Of a stretch of DNA of 21,767 bases, positions 16,081-21,767 are shown in pieces (the stretch's first letter is position 1; each line of letters begins with the position of its first letter). A program made the position numbers and the translations under genes. The stretch is from DATKMG01 sp035541995 (GTDB lineage Bacteria > Acidobacteriota > Terriglobia > Versatilivoradales > Versatilivoraceae), in NCBI GenBank assembly GCA_035541995.1, contig DATKMG010000331.1, positions 1 through 21,767 on the forward strand, given 5' to 3'. Under the pieces are notes generated by a model, which saw only the letters and a program-made list of their open reading frames with translations, ran no database searches and was not told the origin of the DNA.

Positions 16081-16715
16081 TTAAGGGCGCGGTTGTCGGA
16101 CACCCGCCAGGGCCGCACCGATCAATCCTGCATTGGCACCCAATCCAGCCTGAAGAATGGGCAGACCGCGCTCAGCCTCAGCCCACCTCCCACAACCACT
16201 GCCTCCGGGTCCAATACATTGATCAGGAATGCCAAGCTGCTTCCCAAGGCTTCGCTGGCAGACTCCACAACCCGGACAGCCACGGTATCGCCGTCACCTG
16301 CAGCCGACATCACCTCCTCGGCGCTTTCAGCTTGACCAGGCCGACACATATCATATCGCTTCACCAGTGCCGGTCCTGATGCGAAGTCCTCCAAAACCGA
16401 TTGGAAACGATTCCCGCATTCCGGGCAGGTCGAGGTGAGTGGTCCACTTGCCATGACCAAGGCGTTCCCATGAGTTCCAGTAAATGGCACCCCGTCTACT
16501 ACGGGACAGGAACTGATCCCGGTTCCCACGGTTACGTAGACAAAAAGCCTGAAGGGCCGACCCGCACCAAATGCCGATTCAGCTAAGGCAGCAGCGCGCA
16601 CATCGGCCTCCACGGCAGCAGGTGCCAGCACGGAAAACCGGGCCTCAACGGGTATGCCGATCCAGTCAATGGCCTGGGAACCTGGTTGAATACACCGAGT
16701 TCCATCGCCGGCGAT
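16081..16715 (-). pseudogene. Broken ROK-family kinase gene: 5' truncation plus internal deletion/frameshift
   Basis: The frame open from 16715 down to 16122 encodes the middle of a ROK kinase: AIDWIGIPVEARF, EADVRAAALAESAFGAGRPF, VYVTVGTGIS, CPECGN, LEDFASGPALVKRY and DPEAVVVGGGL. The N-terminal DxGGT ATP-binding part (about 90 residues) is missing; an in-frame TAA at 16716-16718 and a repeat take its place. After VVVGGGL the frame runs into non-homologous residues and stops at 16122. In another frame the true ROK C-terminus appears, LPILQAGLGANAGLIGAAL, ending at a TAA at 16081-16083. About 40 residues that normally separate these blocks are gone. No start codon or ribosome site makes a full enzyme. 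It belongs to a different ROK branch from the intact gene downstream, so it is not a simple tandem copy. Confidence 0.8.
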
Positions 16716-16747
16716 TTACAACAGACAAGAATCTTGCACGAATTCTC

Positions 16748-16771
16748 AGTGCCTTAGTGCCTTTGTGGTGA
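16748..16771 (+). repeat. Dispersed 8-base-period repeat, copy 3
   Basis: The units AGTGCCTT, AGTGCCTT and TGTGGTGA are in direct succession. The copy sits between the broken ROK gene and the stop of the dehydrogenase gene, exactly where the lost N-terminus of the ROK gene would be expected. Confidence 0.55.
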
Positions 16772-16781
16772 GAAATCCGGC

Positions 16782-18155
16782 CTAGAGGCTCCAACCGTCC
16801 CGGTACCGATAGTGCAGCAACTTGGTGGCCTCTTCACTGTTAGTAAATGTGAAATTTTCGCTGTCCCAACGCAGTTTCACTCCCATGAGACGAACTGATA
16901 TTGTTCCAAGCAAAACGGCTTCTGTCAGGGGACCGGCAAAGTCCGGGAAATTAGATCGCGTGGAGCCATTACCCTTACAGGCTTCAAGCCACTCCTTATG
17001 ATGGCCGATAGAACGGGGTAATGTCTTTGGAGGCCGCTGATATGCCAGCATCTTAGATTCGGGGATCAGGCGAGGACTCTCGCCTCCCCAGCCTTCGACC
17101 AATATCGTTCCTTTATCCCCCACGAATATCAATCCGTCCTCATGGTTCAATTCGCGATTGTCCTCCAGTTCAGGGGGACGAGGCGGTAGGAGGCCGCCAT
17201 CGTACCAGTGCATTTTTAGCGCCGGCATGTCGCCACGCGCTGGAAACTCGTAATGGACAATGGATGCAACGGGAAGGGTTTCTTCAAAGACGGGAGTGGA
17301 ACTCGCGTGGACACTGGTGGGAGCTGTGAGTTTCAAGGCCGAAAAGGCCGGGGCAATATTATGAATTCCCATGTCGCCCAGGCCGCCGGAGCCGAAGTCC
17401 CACCATCCGCGCCAGGCAAAGGGGACGTAAGCGGGATGGTAGGGCCGAACGGGCACAGAACCAAGCCAGAGATCCCATGCCAGCGTGGTAGGCACGGGCG
17501 GAGTGTCTTGGGGTCGCTCAATTCCCTGCGCCCAATACAAGTTCTTTTTACCCAGGTGAGTGGGCCGGTCTGACCAGACGTGAACTTCGCGCACAGGCCC
17601 GATAGCACCGTCCCAGATCCATTCGTTAATCAAACGGTTCCCTTCGAAGGCCATTCCCTGATTCCCCATCTGTGTGGCCACCTTCGCCTCTCGGGCAGCT
17701 TTCCCAATAGCTCGAGCTTCGAACACTGTGCGAGTCAGCGGTTTCTCACAATAAACGTGCTTGCCTCTCTTGATCGCATACATCGAAGCCGGTGCATGAG
17801 CATGATCGGGCACGGCCACTAGCACTGCGTCGATCTTGTCTTTTTCTTTCTCGAGCATTTCTCGATAATCCCGAAACTTAGGCACCTGCGGATGCTTGGC
17901 AAAAGTCTCTTCTGCCTGCTTCCAATCCACATCACAAAGAAAAGCGATGTGTGCTCCTGCCTCCTCCAATTGATCGATGTCCCAGGCTGCTTGCCCGCCT
18001 GCCCCGACGCAAGCAATGCTCAATTTGTCGCTCGGAGCCGTGAATCCGATTCCCCCCAATACATGCCTGGGAACAATCGTAAAGGTTGTGGCTGTCACTG
18101 CTCCGGCCAGGAAATTCCTTCTTGATACCTTTGAGTTCGCACTTGTCTTCCGCAT
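16782..18155 (-). CDS. Tat-exported Gfo/Idh/MocA family oxidoreductase
   Basis: This 457-residue NAD(P)-dependent sugar dehydrogenase has a twin-arginine signal (SRRNFLAG, 11-18; arginines 12-13), so it is folded before export to the periplasm. The Rossmann fold shows CVGAGGQA (49-56), CDVD (74-77), VAVPDHAHAP and the family's EKPL (137-140). WWDFGSGGLGDMGIHN is typical of the secreted subfamily of Acidobacteria and Planctomycetes. Known relatives oxidise or reduce sugars or inositols, and some act in 3-keto-sugar chemistry; the substrate is unknown here. The ATG at 18155 is preceded by AGGAGG with 4 bases between, which decides it over the ATG at 18182. The kelch gene ends 30 bp upstream, so the two probably share a transcript. 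Confidence 0.88.
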   Translation of the reverse strand: MRKTSANSKVSRRNFLAGAVTATTFTIVPRHVLGGIGFTAPSDKLSIACVGAGGQAAWDIDQLEEAGAHIAFLCDVDWKQAEETFAKHPQVPKFRDYREMLEKEKDKIDAVLVAVPDHAHAPASMYAIKRGKHVYCEKPLTRTVFEARAIGKAAREAKVATQMGNQGMAFEGNRLINEWIWDGAIGPVREVHVWSDRPTHLGKKNLYWAQGIERPQDTPPVPTTLAWDLWLGSVPVRPYHPAYVPFAWRGWWDFGSGGLGDMGIHNIAPAFSALKLTAPTSVHASSTPVFEETLPVASIVHYEFPARGDMPALKMHWYDGGLLPPRPPELEDNRELNHEDGLIFVGDKGTILVEGWGGESPRLIPESKMLAYQRPPKTLPRSIGHHKEWLEACKGNGSTRSNFPDFAGPLTEAVLLGTISVRLMGVKLRWDSENFTFTNSEEATKLLHYRYRDGWSL

Positions 18156-18185
18156 TGATCCTCCTAAGAAAAAATAGGCCATGGA

Positions 18186-19190
18186 CTATTGAACCTTGTA
18201 ACCCCAGGTCACCTTGCAGGTGACCAGGTCGTCGACCTCTTCCCAAAACCCACCCGCCAGGTACAGAGTGCCTTCGATGAAGCCTCCCGCTCCGCAACAG
18301 CGTCCTGCAGGCAAGGGGCGAATCTGCCCAAATTTCTTGGTCTGCATGTCGAAGTAGGTGACCAGGGGAGTCCGCTTCTCTTCCGGTGGTTTTCCACCCG
18401 CCACAAAGAGTTTCGTCCCTGAGGTGACGCTGGTGGAATGCTGCGTCAGCGTCCACTTGCTCTTGGTGATCCTGGAGATGTTCAACTTCTTCCAGGAATT
18501 GTGAACAATGTCATAATGCAGTACCCCATCCGCCATGACTTCTTTGCTGGTTTCTCCATGAAGCACGTAGATATTACCATTATAAACTCCCTGGGTAATG
18601 AATCTCGCACCCTCGGGCAGGTCGGCCATACGGGTGTAGTTGTTATCTTCAGGGTCGTAGCGGTAGGTGCTGAGGTCAGCATTGTCACGCGTCAGGGTCC
18701 TGGCACCGTATACATAAATGAACTCACCCACCGCCGTAGCGGCGGCGTAGCTTCTCGGGGCCGGCAAGGGTGCAATTTCCGTCCAGGAATCTTTGGCAGG
18801 ATCATACACAAAAGACCGGTCAGTCTGCTTCGCATCAATCCCCTTTTTGTCCCCGCCAAAAATGTAAATCTTTCCGTTGTAGACCGCGATGGCCGGCCAG
18901 CCCGCCTTATCAGGAAGTGGAGCTTTATCGGCCCAGCTGTTGGTTGCCGGGTCATAAACTTGATGGGCACTAGACGCCCCGCCGACCAAGGTACATCCAC
19001 CGATGATATGCAATTGATTATTCAGGACTGCCCCGGAACATCCAATCTGAGGATGGGGAATATCGGCCAACGTTATCCACCCCTGGTCATCCGTCGCAGG
19101 TGCGTTCTGCGCCTGCGCCAGCGTTGCTGTCCCCAACCAGGATAGAACGAACGCTACCAGCGACACGAGCCTTCGTTTCAACCTTAGCAT
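18186..19190 (-). CDS. Secreted kelch-repeat beta-propeller protein
   Basis: A signal peptide (ending TLAQAQ) precedes about six kelch repeats. Each has a pattern of W/Y, then LP, then a hydrophobic strand, then GG or GA: for example NSWADKAPLP...GKIYIFGG, DSWTEIAPLP...EFIYVYGA, NNYTRMADLP...GNIYVLHG and KKFGQIRPLP...GTLYLAGG. Six blades of about 47 residues fit the 334-residue length. Such propellers can be binding modules, sialic-acid mutarotase-like (NanM) or galactose-oxidase-like enzymes. No copper-ligand set is evident, so a mutarotase-like or binding role is more likely, but unproven. GAGGAGG lies 10 bases before ATG 19190. It is first in an apparent operon with the dehydrogenase, which supports a shared sugar substrate. 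Confidence 0.8.
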   Translation of the reverse strand: MLRLKRRLVSLVAFVLSWLGTATLAQAQNAPATDDQGWITLADIPHPQIGCSGAVLNNQLHIIGGCTLVGGASSAHQVYDPATNSWADKAPLPDKAGWPAIAVYNGKIYIFGGDKKGIDAKQTDRSFVYDPAKDSWTEIAPLPAPRSYAAATAVGEFIYVYGARTLTRDNADLSTYRYDPEDNNYTRMADLPEGARFITQGVYNGNIYVLHGETSKEVMADGVLHYDIVHNSWKKLNISRITKSKWTLTQHSTSVTSGTKLFVAGGKPPEEKRTPLVTYFDMQTKKFGQIRPLPAGRCCGAGGFIEGTLYLAGGFWEEVDDLVTCKVTWGYKVQ

Positions 19191-19213
19191 GATTCCATAT
19201 CCTCCTCTCTTTA

Positions 19214-19300
19214 ATGAAATTGCGCGTCTTGAGGGTGGCCGCCGCGCTCCGTCGCGGCGGTTGTCTCAAACTGGTCGCCGCTCGGAGATCGGCTCCCACA
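19214..19300. repeat. Palindromic repeat unit upstream of the kelch gene
   Basis: The leader ATGAAATTGCGC (from 19214) is followed by an 8-bp hairpin, CCGCCGCG-CTCCGT-CGCGGCGG (19239-19260). Then come TTGTCTCAAACT and CGGCTCCCACA (19290-19300). The same leader occurs again at 19365 before a second hairpin, so the 380-bp gap 19191-19570 holds two tandem units. Confidence 0.6.
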
Positions 19301-19452
19301 CTCCCCTAAGACCGCCATTTTCATCCGCGGTGGTGAGCTTGAAAAGATCATGGGGGGCACTTTTATGAAATTGCGCTTTTTGGAGGGCCGAACTCCGCGA
19401 GGCCGATCGTTTCTCGTCCGCCTCAACGGCCTCGTGGAACTCGGCCCTCCAG
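19290..19452. repeat. Composite intergenic repeat R1 (kelch-DUF1080 gap)
   Basis: Blocks in order are CGGCTCCCACA (19290-19300), CCGCCATTTTCATC (19312-19325), GATCA (19346-19350), GGGGCACTT (19354-19362), TCGTTTCTCGTCCG (19407-19420) and CGGCCTCGTGGAACTCGGCC (from 19427) running to CCTCCAG. All recur in the same order at 20666-20842. Within R1, 19381-19405 and 19427-19451 form a long imperfect hairpin of about 25 bp with a 21-base loop. From 19453 to 19570 I see nothing. Confidence 0.7.
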
Positions 19453-19570
19453 ACTCACCCAGCACTTCAGCACTGGGCCATTGTCAATCGACCTCTCCGA
19501 GATTAACAAGGCCCACTCACCGACCATGTTGACCTATATCTGAATCCTCTTGCTCCGTACCAAAAGCCCT

Positions 19571-20554
19571 TCACTTCGTAGCAGGGGTAATAACAATATT
19601 CCGATATGCGATGCCCCCGTGATCGCCCTGCAAATAAATAGGTCCCGGCAACCCTTCATGACTGTCCAGGGCACCGCCTGTAATCCCGGGAATTTCCAGG
19701 TTGTCAATAATGGTCTGGCTGTTTTGCACGACTGTGACCTTGCGCCCGATCAAGGTAATGTCGAAACTCTGCCATTCCCCCGGCTTCCGCGGTAATTCCG
19801 GAGAAGGCGCCAGAAAGCCATAGACACCTCCCATGTGATGGCTGGGCGGCTCCTGGGTGGAATCATCTTCAACTTGAACCTCGTAACGACCCCTCAGGTA
19901 GACGCCGCTATTCGCATTGCGGGGGCAATTGAATTCAATATGGAGCTTGAAATCGTCGAACTTGCGGGTGGTGATGATGTTGCACCCGGCTCCAGTGGTC
20001 ACGAGTGTGCCATTCTGGACTTCCCAATTGTTGGCGTGGCTGGGATTGTCGAAAGTCCATCCGTTTGTGTCCTTTCCGTTAAAGAGCTGAATAGGGTCTC
20101 CCCACTGAGGAATCGTGGTTCGTCTTAAGGAAGGAGCTCGCTTGCCTGTCCACTGCCAGGGAGCGCCATCCGGACCGGTGGTAGTACCCACAAGCGAACC
20201 ACCAACATACTTGCCCTTGAATACCATGTCATCGGAACGTCCTTCTTCTTCCTTAGGGGACACAAACTCGATTTGTTCACCCTTGATCTCAATCCTAGGC
20301 AAAGGACGAGCATTGCCCCAACGGCCAACCATTTGGGCTTTCAGCTCTCCGCCCTCTTCGCGGATTTCCAGCCATGAAGCATATTCCCGATCCGGCGCCT
20401 TCAAAGTCAAATCCCAGCGACCGAGGAACGGCTTCACGCTTTTAACTGCAGTGGGCGATGATCCCTTCTCTGTCTTCGTTGACTGGGCTTCGAGGAGCAG
20501 GACCCCAGCCAAGCAACTAGCCAGCATGTAACAAAGAACGCTTCGAATTCTCAT
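19571..20554 (-). CDS. Secreted DUF1080 (3-keto-disaccharide hydrolase-type) protein
   Basis: This 327-residue protein has a signal peptide (cleavage near LLLEA, residue 23; an LASC sequence at 11-14 is a possible but early lipobox). A lipocalin-like beta domain lies at about 41-139, and a DUF1080 concanavalin-like beta-sandwich at 155-325. DUF1080 landmarks are LFNGKDTNGW (157-166), NWEVQNGTL (176-184), ANSGVYLRGRYEVQ (214-227), WQSFDI (261-266) and GPIYLQGDHGG (304-314). Some members hydrolyse 3-keto-glycosides produced by Gfo/Idh/MocA-type oxidation, so the neighbouring dehydrogenase fits such a pathway; this link is an inference. The ATG at 20554 has GGAGG 9 bases upstream; the longer frame to 20677 has no supporting site. 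It is flanked on both sides by related repeats. Confidence 0.85.
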   Translation of the reverse strand: MRIRSVLCYMLASCLAGVLLLEAQSTKTEKGSSPTAVKSVKPFLGRWDLTLKAPDREYASWLEIREEGGELKAQMVGRWGNARPLPRIEIKGEQIEFVSPKEEEGRSDDMVFKGKYVGGSLVGTTTGPDGAPWQWTGKRAPSLRRTTIPQWGDPIQLFNGKDTNGWTFDNPSHANNWEVQNGTLVTTGAGCNIITTRKFDDFKLHIEFNCPRNANSGVYLRGRYEVQVEDDSTQEPPSHHMGGVYGFLAPSPELPRKPGEWQSFDITLIGRKVTVVQNSQTIIDNLEIPGITGGALDSHEGLPGPIYLQGDHGGIAYRNIVITPATK

Positions 20555-20604
20555 CTCAAACAACCTCCTTCCAAGATTAGGACTTACATGAAAATCGGGT
20601 TTTG

Positions 20605-20842
20605 AATGTGGGAGCCATCCTCCGGGCGGCGACATTCTTGACGTAACAATCTCCGCTGGGGACAGCGGCTCCCACATTCGTTAATCGATCCGCCATCTTC
20701 ATCATGATGGTTTCCTGATCAGGCCACGGGGCACTTCTTTAAACATTCTGCTTAAAGGGTGCCGCGGTGGCGCGGCGTCTCCAAACTCTTGGGAGGCGAT
20801 GACCTCGTTTCTCGTCCGGCCTCGTGGAACTCGGCCCTCCAG
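20605..20842. repeat. Composite intergenic repeat R2 (upstream of the DUF1080 gene)
   Basis: It opens with a perfect 12-base inverted repeat, AATGTGGGAGCC (20605-20616) and GGCTCCCACATT (20667-20678). The blocks shared with R1 follow: CGGCTCCCACA (20666), CCGCCATCTTCATC (20690), GATCA (20717), GGGGCACTT (20728), TCGTTTCTCGTCCG (20805) and CGGCCTCGTGGAACTCGGCC (from 20817). An inserted part, AGGGTGCCGCGG...TCTCCAAACT, matches the hairpin module upstream of R1. It fills most of the 361-bp gap 20555-20915. Confidence 0.7.
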
Positions 20843-20867
20843 TATCTTCATCTGCACTGGCTACCAT

Positions 20868-20887
20868 GGCCCCGACGGAGCGGGGCC
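20868..20887 (+). terminator. GC-rich hairpin followed by a T-run
   Basis: GGCCCCG-ACGGAG-CGGGGCC is a 7-bp stem with a 6-base loop. On the plus strand CTCCGCCTTTTTC follows. It looks like an intrinsic terminator facing plus, but no plus-strand gene precedes it. It lies just beyond the stop of the minus-strand URO-D gene, so it may instead be another palindrome module. Confidence 0.35.
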
Positions 20888-20915
20888 CTCCGCCTTTTTC
20901 ATTCGTGGTCTGGAT

Positions 20916-21767
20916 TCAAGTTCCCCGCGAGCATTGACGCCAGGTATCGATCATCATCTGGATGTTAGACCAGGTACTCGGAGTATCTTCAGTAATATTG
21001 TCCACGGGGGACAGAATGAACCCATCTGGTCCCAGTTTCCGGATTGCAGACTCGGTGCCGGCACAAACCTCTTCAGAAGTTCCGAGTTCGATGGTCAAGG
21101 CTGCATTCACCCCTCCCCATAAACACACTCTGCCCCTCAGTTTTTCCCTCATGAGGGCCAGGTTGTTCTGAGCGGTGGGGGCAGGGTCAACTCCGATCAG
21201 AACGTCAATTCCGCTTTCAACAAAAAGATCCAGCAAAGGCGTGGTGGCTGTCGTCATGATGTAGCCAAACTTGGAACCCGCCTGATGGGCCATTTCTACA
21301 TCTTGCTTCAAATGGGGAAGAATAAATCGGCGATACAAGGATGGCGACCAGAACTGGCAGCTTTCGTACCAACCCCGGCGCACGTACAGATCCACGCCGG
21401 CCTCAAGAATGATAGCCATGCGCTGGCGGTTCCAGGTCGCGATCAATTCCAACAACGCAATAAGAAAGTCCGGCTCGTCTACTGCCAAATACACCATCTT
21501 CTCCAGGCCGCACAGCCATCCGGCCATATCGGCGCCAACGCCCCAACCACCACAAGAGAGGATGCCATTCTTGCTCGTGAAAGCCAGTGCCTGCCTGGAG
21601 CGTTGACGAAATGCCTCGATGTCGCCAGTCCGCGGGGGGATCAGCAGAAAGCGCAGAGCGTCCAAATCCTGAGCTTTGCCTACAAGACCTTTGAGGGACC
21701 GGGCAATTTGGTAGTCGTCCACGAAGGGAATGTGATCACCGTGTGTCCAGTCGTCGGTCTGCTGAAC
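20916..21767 (-). CDS. Uroporphyrinogen decarboxylase (URO-D) family protein, 5' end outside window
   Basis: The frame is open to the right edge, giving at least 283 residues of a URO-D/methylcobamide-methyltransferase TIM barrel. Signs are FWSPSLYRRFILPHLK, GSKFGYIMTTATTPLLDLFVESGIDVLIGVDP and RVCLWGGVNAALTIELGTSEEV, then the C-terminal GPDGFILSPVDNI. The H-x-C-G zinc site of methyltransferase members is replaced by YIMTTATT, so methyl transfer by the usual route is doubtful. True HemE is also unlikely in this sugar-gene setting. Such orphan URO-D genes are common near carbohydrate genes in Acidobacteria and Planctomycetes, but the substrate is unknown. The residues before the internal GTG at 21722 (DDWTHGDHIPFVDDYQ) read as normal coding sequence, so the true start lies upstream. 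Confidence 0.8.
   Translation of the reverse strand, partial: VQQTDDWTHGDHIPFVDDYQIARSLKGLVGKAQDLDALRFLLIPPRTGDIEAFRQRSRQALAFTSKNGILSCGGWGVGADMAGWLCGLEKMVYLAVDEPDFLIALLELIATWNRQRMAIILEAGVDLYVRRGWYESCQFWSPSLYRRFILPHLKQDVEMAHQAGSKFGYIMTTATTPLLDLFVESGIDVLIGVDPAPTAQNNLALMREKLRGRVCLWGGVNAALTIELGTSEEVCAGTESAIRKLGPDGFILSPVDNITEDTPSTWSNIQMMIDTWRQCSRGT

Noticed and set aside
19214..19452. An insertion-sequence remnant
   Set aside because: There is no transposase fragment or bounding target duplication; the blocks are short palindromes of the intergenic-repeat type.

Overview
The window looks like part of an Acidobacteriota chromosome, plausibly Bryobacterales/Solibacterales-like. The basis is gene content: an Oar-type TonB-dependent receptor with an N-terminal carboxypeptidase-regulatory-like domain, a Tat-exported Gfo/Idh/MocA dehydrogenase, a DUF1080 protein, a secreted kelch protein, a URO-D family protein, and many palindromic intergenic repeats. 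This assignment is inferred from remembered family distributions, not from a search. Nearly all genes lie on the minus strand; the exceptions are a TPR gene and a possible gene end at the left edge.

Layout. 1-61 may be the 3' end of a plus-strand gene. 264-941 is a small secreted protein with an internal duplication. 1126-1563 is a FucU-type sugar mutarotase. 1564-2005 is a gap filled with palindromes. 2006-4171 is an exported TIM-barrel-like protein fused to a formylglycine-generating-enzyme-like domain that lacks the catalytic cysteines. 4455-6374 is a GH127-type beta-L-arabinofuranosidase. It is divergent from a secreted TPR protein (6517-7734), and between them lie four symmetrically placed half-sites that look like a double operator. 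The TPR gene converges with a large TonB-dependent receptor gene (7781-11293). 11817-14525 is a GH42-like exported glycoside hydrolase. 14526-14988 is another palindrome-rich gap. 14989-15822 is an intact ROK-family kinase and 16081-16715 is the wreck of a second, different ROK gene. 16782-18155 (Gfo/Idh/MocA) and 18186-19190 (kelch) form a likely operon. 19571-20554 is a DUF1080 protein flanked by two related composite repeats. 20916-21767 is a URO-D-like protein cut by the right edge.

How the genes may work together. The set reads as a carbohydrate-utilisation neighbourhood. Exported glycoside hydrolases would release sugars such as L-arabinose, galactose or fucose. The receptor would carry oligosaccharides across the outer membrane. 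FucU, the ROK kinase and the dehydrogenase would handle the monosaccharides. No SusD, sugar permease, sigma/anti-sigma pair or DNA-binding regulator is visible, so this is not a classical Bacteroidetes PUL. The most unusual non-coding features are the paired palindromes between the GH127 and TPR genes, whose arms covary, the mosaic repeat on both sides of the DUF1080 gene, and a dispersed repeat with an 8-base internal period found in three gaps. No tRNA, rRNA, CRISPR array or transposase was recognised.
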